Shown here piece by piece: positions 28,930 through 37,419 of a stretch of DNA of 64,000 bases (position 1 is its first letter; each line of letters starts with the position of its first letter). This DNA is from Bacillus mojavensis RO-H-1 = KCTC 3706 (GTDB lineage: Bacteria > Bacillota > Bacilli > Bacillales > Bacillaceae). The notes below the pieces were generated by a model. It did not search any database, was not told the origin of the DNA, and was given only the letters and a program-made list of their open reading frames with translations. Made by a program: the position numbers and the translations under genes. The stretch lies in contig NZ_JH600279.1 in the NCBI RefSeq assembly GCF_000245335.1, forward strand, positions 744,001 through 808,000, in the 5' to 3' direction.

Positions 28930-29895
28930 TCATTCTTCTGTATCATCAGACTTCTTAAATTCATTTTCCTTTACGTTTTCAAACGGATCTGTTTTAGAGT
29001 GCGGTGAAACGGCTTGGTAGCCAAGGCGTTTGCGGGCCTCCATCGCGTATTCTGCGTCTTGTCCGTGATCAACGTATTTTAAGTGAGTAGAAGAGAACGT
29101 TAATTCGTCCACATTTTCAGGAAGCATCAATTGATCATACTTCTCTTTTGTCAGCTTAGGAGCCTCATTTTGAGTCTTTTTCACCCAGCTGTTAAAGTCT
29201 TTTTCTGTTACAGCATTCACATCAAACTCTTGGTCGGCAAAATGTTCACCTGTGAAGTTCGCGTTGCGGCCTTCATAAGTTCCCACTTCATCAGCCTGTA
29301 AGTATTGATCCATCAGCATTCCAGCCATCGCGTATTTTTGTCCTCCAAGCTGAGGAATCCATAGCGAAGCCATTGAATCTGCAGATGAGATTTTAAACAA
29401 GATCGGGCGGTCGACAGGAATGTTTAAGTAGTTGACCGTTTCAATATCCTGTTCAGGGTAGCTGAATACCCATTTCCAGTCTACCGAAGTAGCGTAAACA
29501 ACAAGAGGCTCTTTATCCTTTGTTGCTTCAGGAGCTTTTTCTAACGAATATATCGTCTGTACGGTTGGCACAGAAAGTGCGATGACGATTAAAATTGGGA
29601 TCACTGTCCAGACTACTTCTAAGAACGTGTTACCGTGAATTTCTGGGTTATAAGATCCATTATCTTTGCCTTTACGGTCGCGGTATTTTACTAAAATAAT
29701 GGTAAAAAGAACAAAGACGACCCCGACGATAAACAGCATAAATCCGATAGATAACAGGATTAAATCACTTTGCTGATCAGCCACAGGCCCTTTCGGATCT
29801 AGTACTGAAGCATTGCTGCATCCCCCAAGGACGAAAACCACAGTTAACAGCGCTAATACAAGTAACGGTTTTAATGCTCTGAACAAGAAGATCAC
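28930..29895 (-). CDS. qoxA: Cytochrome aa3 quinol oxidase subunit II
   Basis: 321 residues from a GTG that follows AGGAAGGATG; in-frame codons upstream have no ribosome-binding site. A lipoprotein signal peptide ends in the lipobox VLGGCSN, and two membrane helices follow before the extracellular cupredoxin-like domain (about 115-230). As expected for a quinol oxidase, the Cu-A cysteine ligands are absent. The C-terminus is a charged tail. First gene of the qox operon. A 511-base gap lies upstream. Confidence 0.95.
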   Translation of the reverse strand: MIFLFRALKPLLVLALLTVVFVLGGCSNASVLDPKGPVADQQSDLILLSIGFMLFIVGVVFVLFTIILVKYRDRKGKDNGSYNPEIHGNTFLEVVWTVIPILIVIALSVPTVQTIYSLEKAPEATKDKEPLVVYATSVDWKWVFSYPEQDIETVNYLNIPVDRPILFKISSADSMASLWIPQLGGQKYAMAGMLMDQYLQADEVGTYEGRNANFTGEHFADQEFDVNAVTEKDFNSWVKKTQNEAPKLTKEKYDQLMLPENVDELTFSSTHLKYVDHGQDAEYAMEARKRLGYQAVSPHSKTDPFENVKENEFKKSDDTEE

Positions 29896-30406
29896 CATCC
29901 TTCCTATTGATGTAATAAATCTGAAGTGCATACTTCCTCAAAATCTTTTCTCTACTTTGTTATGCTATCAAAAACTTCACTTATTAGCTTTATTTTTTTA
30001 TAAACTTCATCCCATTTTCGCTTAAATGTCATAAAATCGACAAAATTTGCTCCAACTTTATTCACATCTATCGCTTAATATGAAAAGTTTCTAGTTATTT
30101 CCGCATATAAGTAAAGAAAGAAGATGAAGAACTATTTCTGACAAATAAAGGTTTACCACAATAAAAAACCTAGGTCAATCAAAAATTTCATTTTGTTAAA
30201 CTTTCTACAAGGGAATTAATTTTTCCTTGGCTAGCATCTTTTCACACGATTACCATTTTAACGCAATGCATATTGAAAGAAAAGGCTCAATAAAGCGGCG
30301 ATATGCTCTGAACTGTTCCCTCTTTTTGATTAGCACATTCAATTGTTTATCCTATACAAAAAGGAGGAATGATATAAGCAAATAAATCTAAAATAGGATG
30401 TGTTGC
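29896..30406. other. Intergenic region qoxA-ywzA
   Basis: AT-rich, 511 bases between divergent genes, holding the qox promoter region (not resolvable by eye) and the ywzA leader. No long open frame, tRNA or strong hairpin is seen. Near its right end AAGGAGG (30361-30367) stands 2-3 bases before a three-codon frame ATG-ATA-TAA (30369-30377), just upstream of the ywzA start. Confidence 0.5.
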
Positions 30407-30409
30407 ATG

Positions 30410-30655
30410 ATGAGTTTCATAATTTCACTTATCGTAGCTATTATTATCGGATGGGTTGGTAGCCTGTTTGTAAAAGGAGATATGCCCGGAGGAATTATCG
30501 GGTCGATGATCGCAGGTCTTATTGGTGCCTGGATCGGGCACGGGCTGCTTGGAACATGGGGACCGCATCTTGCAGGATTTGCCATTATCCCGGCGATTAT
30601 CGGTTCAGCAATTGTTGTCTTTCTCGTAAGCCTCTTAGCAAGAAAAAGAGGATAG
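30410..30655 (+). CDS. ywzA: YwzA, GlsB/YeaQ/YmgE family membrane protein
   Basis: 81 residues, three membrane segments, glycine-rich: SFIISLIVAIIIGWVGSLFV, PGGIIGSMIAGLIGAWIGHGLLG, and FLVSLLARKRG at the end. This is the transglycosylase-associated/GlsB family, often stress-induced in Gram-positive bacteria and without known biochemical activity. Two tandem ATGs (30407, 30410) follow AGGATGTGTTGC; the second matches the usual length. Confidence 0.88.
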   Translation: MSFIISLIVAIIIGWVGSLFVKGDMPGGIIGSMIAGLIGAWIGHGLLGTWGPHLAGFAIIPAIIGSAIVVFLVSLLARKRG

Positions 30656-30661
30656 AAACAA

Positions 30662-30700
30662 CAGAGCCCAAAGCGTGAGCGTTTTGGGCTCTTTTTTAAT
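30662..30700. terminator. Terminator after ywzA
   Basis: AGAGCCCAAA-gcgtgagcg-TTTTGGGCTCT followed by T6. Confidence 0.9.
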
Positions 30701-30701
30701 A

Positions 30702-30738
30702 GGAAAAAGCCTCTTCCTTAACGGTTGAGGCTTTTTCC
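30702..30738 (-). terminator. Terminator of galT
   Basis: AAAAAGCCTC and GAGGCTTTTT pair around a loop that contains the galT stop codon; on the minus strand the hairpin ends in T5. Confidence 0.75.
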
Positions 30739-32259
30739 TTGTTTGGCGCCTAAAGAATGGATAAACCTGTTGAAGGCCTGTTTTCCTTCGGGTGTCTGTT
30801 TAAATACGCCGGCATGTTCAAGAATGCGTGCGAATACATGACCAAGCTCTTCTTTTATGACCTGTTCCGCATTCCCTTTTGTTATGGTTCTTCTTTCCAT
30901 CAGACGAAGAGCCCAATCTTTATGTTTAGCGGTCAGCTCATTATCTTCCAATGCTGTTTTCGGATCAGCAGAGCACATTGCCGCTTCCGTTGCTTTCATT
31001 TCTTCCTGTAAACGGCCCGGCAATATCGCTAAGCCCATGACCTCAATCAGGCCGATATTTTCTTTTTTGATATGATGAACCTCTTGATGAGGATGAAAGA
31101 TTCCTAATGGATGCTCCTCATCCGTCCGATTGTTCCTCAGCACGATGTCGAGTTCATACGAGCCTCCCCTGCGTCTTGCAATCGGCGTGACCGTATTGTG
31201 CGGCGTATCCCCTGTGAAGGCGGCTATGCCGGCTTTTTCATCAGAATATTGCTGCCATGCACGGAATATATGGTTCGCTGCGTCAGCGACTCTATCTGGA
31301 TCGTCCCCCTGGAGCCTGAGCACAGACATTGGCCATTTCACTAAACCCAGCGACACACCGGGATGACCCATCAATTCATATCTCTCCTCCATTTCGGCAC
31401 GCGCCATCGGAAAATCGTGCGCCCCGCCTTGAAAATGGTCGTGGCTTAGGATGCTGCCCCCGACAATCGGCAGGTCTGCGTTTGATCCGATAAAATAATG
31501 CGGATATTGCCCGAGGAATGAGAGCAGTCTTTCAAACGTTTTTTTGCTGATCTCCATCGGTTCATGCTCACCCTTTAAAACGATGCAATGCTCCGGATAA
31601 TACACGTATGGCGAGAATTGCAAATACCATTGCTCGTCTCTGAGAATAACAGGAATGATTCTGTGATTCTGCCGAGCCGGATGGTTCACACTTCCCTCAA
31701 AGCCGACATTTTCCTTACAAAGCACACAAGGCGGATAATTCGTCTGCATCTGTTCTTTGGCAGCCGCAATCGCTTTCGGATCCTTTTCAGGCTTTGACAG
31801 ATTGATTGTTATTTCCAGCTCGCCATATTCGGTCGGCACCGTCCAATGAACGTTTTTGGCGATTCTGTCAGACCTGATATAATAGACATCCTCTGCATAT
31901 TGATAAAACTCCTTTGTCGCCTGTTTCGGTCCGTATAACGCCTTTGTCTCTTCAAACTTGCGGATGACCTCAGACGGAGGCGGGACAAAACAGCCCATCA
32001 GCTTCGCACTGAGCAAATCTCGATAGGTGTCTGTATTTGCTTCTATGCGGCCGGTTTCTGCTGCCCACTCGTAAATAGGAGAAAGCAAGTCAGGAAGACG
32101 TTGGCTCTGCTTAATAGGTGTGCTTGAGACCGTCTGGGGATGTTTGATGTCCAGCGCTTCATAAAGTCGGTTTCTCGTATATTCCTGATCCCAGATCGAT
32201 ATCAGTTTTCGTTCCAGCCCATACTCGATCAGCTGTTCCAGATGTTCAAAAATGCTCAT
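30718..32259 (-). CDS. galT: Galactose-1-phosphate uridylyltransferase (type 2)
   Basis: 513 residues, the long Gram-positive type 2 GalT. Recognisable are VLCKENVGFEGSVNHPARQNHR (zinc-site type cysteines), GGSILSHDHFQGGAHDFPM and IFHPHQEVHHIKKENIGLIEVMG, with histidines of the active site. It transfers UMP from UDP-glucose to galactose-1-phosphate in the Leloir pathway. It follows galK by three bases; no galE is nearby, in agreement with the B. subtilis gene arrangement where galE is elsewhere. Confidence 0.96.
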   Translation of the reverse strand: MSIFEHLEQLIEYGLERKLISIWDQEYTRNRLYEALDIKHPQTVSSTPIKQSQRLPDLLSPIYEWAAETGRIEANTDTYRDLLSAKLMGCFVPPPSEVIRKFEETKALYGPKQATKEFYQYAEDVYYIRSDRIAKNVHWTVPTEYGELEITINLSKPEKDPKAIAAAKEQMQTNYPPCVLCKENVGFEGSVNHPARQNHRIIPVILRDEQWYLQFSPYVYYPEHCIVLKGEHEPMEISKKTFERLLSFLGQYPHYFIGSNADLPIVGGSILSHDHFQGGAHDFPMARAEMEERYELMGHPGVSLGLVKWPMSVLRLQGDDPDRVADAANHIFRAWQQYSDEKAGIAAFTGDTPHNTVTPIARRRGGSYELDIVLRNNRTDEEHPLGIFHPHQEVHHIKKENIGLIEVMGLAILPGRLQEEMKATEAAMCSADPKTALEDNELTAKHKDWALRLMERRTITKGNAEQVIKEELGHVFARILEHAGVFKQTPEGKQAFNRFIHSLGAKQGKSLNR

Positions 32260-32262
32260 GTG

Positions 32263-33435
32263 TCACTCCCCCTTTAGTTCTCTCGCTCCCTCACCAATAT
32301 CAGCGACATAAAAATCAGCTTTGAGGCCTGTTTTTTCTTGATACCTGTCTCCAACCTTTTGGATAAAGTCATCAACAAACTCATCCTTTACAATACTGAT
32401 CGTGCAGCCGCCGAATCCCGCTCCCGTCATTCTTGAGCCGATCACTCCTTCTTGCTCCCACGCCGCAAATACGAGCTCATCAAGTTCCGGACATGTCACC
32501 TCATAATCATCCTTTAATGAAAGGTGGGATTCCTTCATTAACTGCCCGATTTCGCGAATGTTGTTTTCTTTAAACATGTCGGCTGTCTTGATGGCGCGGT
32601 GGTTTTCATATACGGCGTGCTTTGCGCGGCGTCTATTCGTTTCATTTCGGATCAGGTCAGAGCATGCGTCGAAATCAGAAGGCTTGATGTCGCCAAGTGA
32701 TGTAATGTCGAGCTCCTTTTGCAGATCCAGCAATGCGTCGCTGCACTCTTGGCGTCTCGCATTATAGCTTGAGTCCGCCAATGTCCTTTTTTTGTTCGTG
32801 TTCGCAATAACCAGCGCAAGCCCGGAGACATCGAGTTTGCTATATTCATAGTCCAGCGTATCGCAGTTCAGAAGCATCGCATGATGTTCTTTCCCCATTC
32901 CGATTGCGAATTGATCCATAATTCCGCAATTGACCCCGATAAATGTGTTTTCCGCATGCTGTGCCATTTTGACAAGCTCCAGCGCATCGAGTTGAGGATG
33001 AAAATAGCTTTGGAGCACGACCGCCATCAGCAGCTCAATGGAAGCGGAAGACGAGAGCCCTGCCCCGTTTGGAATATTCCCTGAAAACACGATGTCAAAG
33101 CCATTCGGAATCGAATAGCCCCTTTGTTGAAATTCATATAAGACGCCTTTCGGATAATTGGCCCAGTCGTCTTCTTTTTGATAACGGATGCCGTCAAGAC
33201 TGCATTCCTTTATGCCGGCTTCCTGAAAGTTGTCCGAATACATCCTGACCAGCCCGTCATTTCTTTCTGCAACAGCAGCATATGTACCCATTGTCAGCGC
33301 GCACGGAAACACGTGCCCGCCGTTATAATCCGTATGTTCTCCAATCAGATTCACTCTTCCCGGTGCGAAAAAAAAACGCAATCCCTCTTTTTCTCCGAAT
33401 ACACTTGCAAATATCCCCTTCAATTCTTCCCGCAT
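32263..33435 (-). CDS. galK: Galactokinase
   Basis: 390 residues, GHMP kinase superfamily. Motifs: RVNLIGEHTDYNGGHVFP (galactose signature, about 28-45), NIPNGAGLSSSASIELLMAV (ATP loop, about 120-140) and GVIGSRMTGAGFGGCTISIV (about 335). Start at the third ATG-type codon, MREELKGIF, spaced 7 bases from AAAGGTG. It phosphorylates galactose for GalT, which is encoded immediately downstream. Confidence 0.96.
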   Translation of the reverse strand: MREELKGIFASVFGEKEGLRFFFAPGRVNLIGEHTDYNGGHVFPCALTMGTYAAVAERNDGLVRMYSDNFQEAGIKECSLDGIRYQKEDDWANYPKGVLYEFQQRGYSIPNGFDIVFSGNIPNGAGLSSSASIELLMAVVLQSYFHPQLDALELVKMAQHAENTFIGVNCGIMDQFAIGMGKEHHAMLLNCDTLDYEYSKLDVSGLALVIANTNKKRTLADSSYNARRQECSDALLDLQKELDITSLGDIKPSDFDACSDLIRNETNRRRAKHAVYENHRAIKTADMFKENNIREIGQLMKESHLSLKDDYEVTCPELDELVFAAWEQEGVIGSRMTGAGFGGCTISIVKDEFVDDFIQKVGDRYQEKTGLKADFYVADIGEGARELKGE

Positions 33436-33517
33436 GTGCATCACCTTTCATGGTTTTTATTTTTTGTTTCCCGGTCTTTCTGTAACGAAAACGGAAGATC
33501 ATATGCTGCCGACCCTG

Positions 33518-33922
33518 TCATACCCCTTCTTCTTTTGTCTTTTTAAAGACGAGCCATTTGCTTGCGACATAGTTGACGACAACAATCACCGCATTATCGA
33601 GTATTTTGGCCAGCGTTTCATTGGTATGGAACTGTCCCACAAGGAGGATCATCATGCCAAGGTCTATTCCGAGGGACAGCACCCGGACGCTGAAAAAGGC
33701 AGTGAGCTCTTTCAGCAGGCTTTGCAGGTCATCTGTTTTCTGCTGAAACACATATATTTTATTTGTTATGTAAGCAAACAGCACAGACAAAATCCAAGCA
33801 GCTACTGTTGCAGCTTTATAATCCACATTCATGATCTCTACCAATATATAAAAGCTGGCGATATTCACGATTGTCGTGAAAACCCCCATAATGATATACA
33901 TAATCAATTCTCTATACTTCAC
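33518..33922 (-). CDS. ywcD: YwcD, GtrA-family membrane protein
   Basis: 134 residues, four membrane segments, GtrA/DPMS family: MGVFTTIVNIASFYILVEI, AWILSVLFAYITNKIYVFQ, and DNAVIVVVNYVASKWLVFKK at the end. These proteins are thought to flip or aid polyprenyl-linked sugars. The ATG overlaps the stop of ywcC (4 bases), so they form an operon. Confidence 0.88.
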   Translation of the reverse strand: MKYRELIMYIIMGVFTTIVNIASFYILVEIMNVDYKAATVAAWILSVLFAYITNKIYVFQQKTDDLQSLLKELTAFFSVRVLSLGIDLGMMILLVGQFHTNETLAKILDNAVIVVVNYVASKWLVFKKTKEEGV

Positions 33923-34590
33923 TGATGTTCCTCGCTTTCTGAAAAACTTTTCAAATTTCTTAGCTTTGCGTATTCGCGGTTAAAAGAAACAAAAACGGAA
34001 AGCGCGTCAAAAAAGCTGCGGAATGTGGCCGGATGGCCCAATACACGCGATTGTTTGATGATTCCGTCAAGCACTGCACATATTATTTTAGCCGTATATT
34101 CCGGATCAATACTGTCGTCAACCAGCTTTCTCTCCTTCAGCCAATTAATATATGACGTATTTTCTTCCACCCACAATTCGTACAGCCCCACATAAGCCTT
34201 GCATTTTTGGACAACTTTAAAGGTCGGCATATTCATTGCAAACGAGGTGATGTCCCACGATGGTTTATTTTTGTAGTAAGAATACAGCAGCTCTGCGGCA
34301 TGTTTTGCAGCGTCATGAAGAGTCAGCGGTTTCGCAGATGTCCGCTCGATTTCATTCAGGTAGCCGATGATAATCTGTTTTTTCATTTGATGATTTTCGA
34401 AGATATGCTGCAGGAAGTCTTCCATGTTGTCAAAATGAACATAAAATGCGCCTTTACTGTACCCGGCAGCTCTGCTGATTTCTTCCACAGACACAGGGTC
34501 ATATGCTCGGTCAATCAATAAATTCAGGCCAGCCTCTATAAACCTTTCAAATGTTTGCTCTCTTTTAATTTGAAATTTGTTTTTTTTCAT
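33919..34590 (-). CDS. ywcC: YwcC, TetR-family repressor of slrA
   Basis: 223 residues from the ATG giving MKKNKFQIKREQTFERFIEAG; the longer upstream frame lacks a ribosome-binding site. A TetR helix-turn-helix fills residues 12-58 (LIDRAYDPVSVEEISRAAGYSKGAFYVHF). The rest is a ligand-binding helical domain. In B. subtilis YwcC represses the divergent slrA gene and so gates the switch to biofilm matrix production. A candidate operator lies in the intergenic region. Confidence 0.92.
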   Translation of the reverse strand: MKKNKFQIKREQTFERFIEAGLNLLIDRAYDPVSVEEISRAAGYSKGAFYVHFDNMEDFLQHIFENHQMKKQIIIGYLNEIERTSAKPLTLHDAAKHAAELLYSYYKNKPSWDITSFAMNMPTFKVVQKCKAYVGLYELWVEENTSYINWLKERKLVDDSIDPEYTAKIICAVLDGIIKQSRVLGHPATFRSFFDALSVFVSFNREYAKLRNLKSFSESEEHQ

Positions 34591-34725
34591 ATTTTTCTCC
34601 AGCCGTATGATTACCCTTATCTTACACCGGATCAATCTTTTGCGGTATTTATTTCTTTCCAAAGGTATGCTATTCGGTTGTGGAGGGGTCATATTTAATA
34701 GGCAATACGATTTATTTTCATTTAC

Positions 34726-34743
34726 ATACTATCCAGTCAGTAT
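34726..34743. promoter_or_regulatory. Candidate YwcC operator between ywcC and slrA
   Basis: ATACT-N8-AGTAT, an inverted repeat in the 352-base gap between divergent ywcC and slrA, at a position compatible with control of either promoter. Length and symmetry suit a TetR-family dimer site. The remainder of the gap (34591-34942) is AT-rich without a further gene. Confidence 0.5.
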
Positions 34744-34942
34744 TTAATTGTTTATTATTATAAATAAGGCCCATTGGTTATATTAGTCATTTTTTTAGGG
34801 AATAGGTAGGTGATTCTTCCTTCAGTTTGTGAACACCGAGCAACTATGTGTGAAATTTGTTGTACTCGCCTCATCATCACACCGGCTTGCCTTTTATTGC
34901 CTGGATGTTGCAGGAAAACATTTTATACAATTGGAGGTTACT

Positions 34943-35101
34943 ATGAAAACTCAAGTTAAAAAAGATTTGGACAAAGATTGGCATATGTTGATTCAAGAAG
35001 CTAGATCCATTGGATTGGGCATTCATGATGTGAGGCAGTTTTTAGAATCTGAAACAGCGATGAGAAAAACCAATCACAAAAAGGCCGTCCGCCAAGACTA
35101 A
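34943..35101 (+). CDS. slrA: SlrA, small antagonist of SinR
   Basis: 52 residues from the ATG after TTGGAGGTTACT: MKTQVKKDLDKDWHMLIQEA, RSIGLGIHDVRQFLES. The sequence has the SinI-type helical segment that pairs with SinR; SlrA promotes the SinR-SlrR switch that turns on matrix genes and shuts off motility genes. The frame extends 38 codons upstream but that part is not family-like. Monocistronic, divergent from its repressor ywcC. Confidence 0.93.
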   Translation: MKTQVKKDLDKDWHMLIQEARSIGLGIHDVRQFLESETAMRKTNHKKAVRQD

Positions 35102-35122
35102 TCCGGACAGGCGGATCTTTTA
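35083..35122 (+). terminator. Weak terminator-like hairpin at the end of slrA
   Basis: CCGCC and GGCGG pair across a 17-base loop that contains its own potential pairing, followed by ATCTTTTA. It overlaps the slrA stop. Confidence 0.45.
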
Positions 35123-35238
35123 CCTCTGGCTTTTCTATCATCTGATCTGAGTTTTCACCATTTCCTCTATTCGATAGCTTATATACTGTGGGATTTTGAG
35201 GACAAACGGTGTTTCAGCCTAAAATATGACAGACAGCT

Positions 35239-35341
35239 GGTGATGCGGTCACCTCTTGGCACATGCATTGTCATAAAGAGGTGATGCGAGCATAAAACCG
35301 GACTTTAGAAAAAAGGGCAGCTTTGCATAAGCTGCATTTGG
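35239..35341. other. Structured intergenic segment upstream of ywcB
   Basis: In the 421-base gap 35102-35522 there are two mutually exclusive hairpins: GGTGA-tgcgg-TCACC (35239-35253) and TCACCTCTT (35249-35257) with AAGAGGTGA (35276-35284). Then a third perfect stem GCAGCTT-tgcat-AAGCTGC follows at about 35322-35340. GTGATGCG is repeated directly at about 35240 and 35281. No T-run ends them. It may be a structured 5' leader of ywcBA or an unannotated RNA. An open frame on the minus strand here has no ribosome-binding site and is probably not a gene. Confidence 0.4.
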
Positions 35342-35522
35342 TGAGGTTTTGAAAGCAAACAGCTGGAAAACCTTCGCCCGTTTTATACCCCCGCGTCTAA
35401 ACTTCACGTTTCCTGCTTTTTTCATCCCCTTTATGATCCTGAAGAATAAATCGGACTTTCTGTACATACCTATTGGTGTACCTTTATGCTTATTTTTCAG
35501 CAGGATAATAAGGAGGAAAGCC

Positions 35523-35837
35523 ATGTACAGATCGCAAGCTGATTACCAAAAGATTGCTGAATCTCCGTCTTTTCAAGCCTTTTTGAAGCAGAAACAGGCC
35601 TTTATTGTTCCAACTGCGATTTTCTTTTTTGTCTTTTATTTTTCACTCCCTGTTTTAACGTCTTATTTCACCTTTTTGAATACTCCGGCAGTCGGTGCTG
35701 TTTCATGGGCTTGGCTGTTTGCCATCGCTCAATTTGCTATGACCTGGACACTCAGTACGGTGTATTCCCGAAAGGCAGCTCGTTACGACCGATTTGTAAA
35801 CGCTTTAAAAGAAGAGCTAAAGGGTGAACAGACATGA
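35523..35837 (+). CDS. ywcB: YwcB, DUF485 membrane protein
   Basis: 104 residues from the ATG after AAGGAGGAAAGCC. Two membrane helices (FIVPTAIFFFVFYFSLPVL, VSWAWLFAIAQFAMTWTLS) and charged ends, the DUF485 family layout. DUF485 genes almost always precede acetate-type SSS symporters; here it overlaps ywcA by four bases (ATGA), so it is probably an accessory subunit of that transporter. Confidence 0.92.
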   Translation: MYRSQADYQKIAESPSFQAFLKQKQAFIVPTAIFFFVFYFSLPVLTSYFTFLNTPAVGAVSWAWLFAIAQFAMTWTLSTVYSRKAARYDRFVNALKEELKGEQT

Positions 35838-37375
35838 ACCTGACAGCGTTTCTGTTATTTTTAGCGATTGTCGGACTGACGCTTGTGATTACGTATTTTG
35901 CCGCGAAACAGACGAAAACGACGAGTGAGTTCTATACGGCCGGCGGCGGGCTCACCGGTGTTCAGAATGGACTGGCAATTGCCGGCGACTACATGTCTGC
36001 CGCGTCGTTCCTCGGCATTGCCGGAATGATTGCATTATATGGTTTCGATGGATTTTTTTACAGCATCGGTTTTCTTGTCGCTTATCTCGTTGTCCTCTAT
36101 ATTGTGGCGGAGCCGCTTCGGAATCTCGGAAAGTATACGATGGCGGACATGATTGCGGCGCGTTTTAAAGAAAAGAAGATCCGCGGTGTCGCCGCTCTCA
36201 ATACCATCGCCATCTCTACCTTTTATATGATCGCTCAGCTCGTGGGAGCAGGGGCGCTGATTAAACTGCTGCTTGGGCTCGATTATACCGCGGCCGTTCT
36301 GATTGTCGGAGTGCTCATGACCATTTATGTCGTGTTCGGCGGAATGATCGCGACGAGCTGGGTTCAGATTATTAAAGCCGTTTTGCTGATGGCCGGCACC
36401 CTCGTCATCTCAATCATTGTTTTTTCTAAATTCGGTTTTAACCTCAATACAATGTTTGAGCACATGAAAACGGCTACTCCGCTTGGCGCTGATTTTTTAA
36501 ATCCAGGCAACAAATACAAGGTCCCGCTTGAAACCCTGTCGTTGAATTTGGCACTTGTGCTGGGGACCGCCGGCCTTCCGCACATCTTAATTCGCTTTTA
36601 TACAGTTAAGGATGCCAAAACTGCCCGGGCATCGGTTGTTTCAGCAACGTGGATCATCGGTGTGTTTTACATTATGACGGTATTTCTCGGATTTGGCGCG
36701 GCCGCGTTTGTCGGTTTTGACGCGATTACAGCTGCCGATCAAGCGGGAAACATGGCGGCGCCGCTTCTGGCAAAAGCACTCGGAGGGGATTTCCTGTTCG
36801 CGTTTGTATCAGCCATCGCCTTTGCCACGATTTTGGCAGTGGTGACAGGCTTGGTGCTTTCTGCCGCTTCAGCGTTTGCCCATGATATCTACAGCCAGAT
36901 TATCAGAAAAGGAGAAGCAACTGAGAAAGAACAGATGAAAGCGGCTAGATGGGCATCTGTTGCCGTGTCAGTGCTATCTATCATTCTTGCGATTTTTGCA
37001 CAATCCTTAAATGTCGCATTTCTTGTCGCATTGGCATTTGCCGTTGCCGCCAGCGCAAATCTTCCGCTGATTGTGTTTACTGTGTTTTGGAAAAGATTTA
37101 ATGCCTCAGGCGCATTATGGGGCAGCCTGATTGGGCTGATCAGTGCTCTTGTCCTCGTGTCGATGAGCCCGAGTGTGTGGGACCCGGCCGGAGGTGCTAT
37201 TTTTGTAGGCGAGCCGCTCATCCCGCTTTCTAATCCGGGCATCATTTCGATTCCGCTAGGTTTCCTCGGTGCGTGGCTTGGAACGCTTCTGTCTTCCGAT
37301 AAAACTGCTCATGAAGATACATTTGCGGAAATACAGGTGAAGGCACATACCGGGATTCATATGGATCAGGATTAA
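35834..37375 (+). CDS. ywcA: YwcA, sodium:solute symporter (acetate/monocarboxylate type)
   Basis: 513 residues, 13-14 membrane segments, SSS family of the ActP type: FAAKQTKTTSEFYTAGGGLT, GLAIAGDYMSAASFLGIAGM, the conserved FGGMIATSWVQIIKAVLL and GTAGLPHILIRFYTVKDAK, which is the sodium-solute symporter signature. Acetate, pyruvate or propionate are likely substrates by family; none is proved by sequence. Co-translated with ywcB. Confidence 0.92.
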   Translation: MNLTAFLLFLAIVGLTLVITYFAAKQTKTTSEFYTAGGGLTGVQNGLAIAGDYMSAASFLGIAGMIALYGFDGFFYSIGFLVAYLVVLYIVAEPLRNLGKYTMADMIAARFKEKKIRGVAALNTIAISTFYMIAQLVGAGALIKLLLGLDYTAAVLIVGVLMTIYVVFGGMIATSWVQIIKAVLLMAGTLVISIIVFSKFGFNLNTMFEHMKTATPLGADFLNPGNKYKVPLETLSLNLALVLGTAGLPHILIRFYTVKDAKTARASVVSATWIIGVFYIMTVFLGFGAAAFVGFDAITAADQAGNMAAPLLAKALGGDFLFAFVSAIAFATILAVVTGLVLSAASAFAHDIYSQIIRKGEATEKEQMKAARWASVAVSVLSIILAIFAQSLNVAFLVALAFAVAASANLPLIVFTVFWKRFNASGALWGSLIGLISALVLVSMSPSVWDPAGGAIFVGEPLIPLSNPGIISIPLGFLGAWLGTLLSSDKTAHEDTFAEIQVKAHTGIHMDQD

Positions 37376-37377
37376 AA

Positions 37378-37415
37378 AAGGCTCTCTAAACAGATTTTTG
37401 TTTAGAGAGCTTTCT
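37378..37415. terminator. Terminator after ywcA
   Basis: GCTCTCTAAAC and GTTTAGAGAGC pair around AGATTTTT, followed by TTTCTT; an 11-bp perfect stem between convergent ywcA and ywbO. Confidence 0.88.
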
Positions 37416-37419
37416 TAGG

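Noticed and set aside
33434-33925. Plus-strand 163-codon frame opposite ywcD
   Set aside because: Antisense shadow of ywcD; the minus frame carries the membrane-protein family pattern.
35249-35524. Minus-strand 91-codon frame upstream of ywcB
   Set aside because: No ribosome-binding site, no domain, and it overlaps the ywcB ribosome-binding site and structured segment; more likely non-coding.
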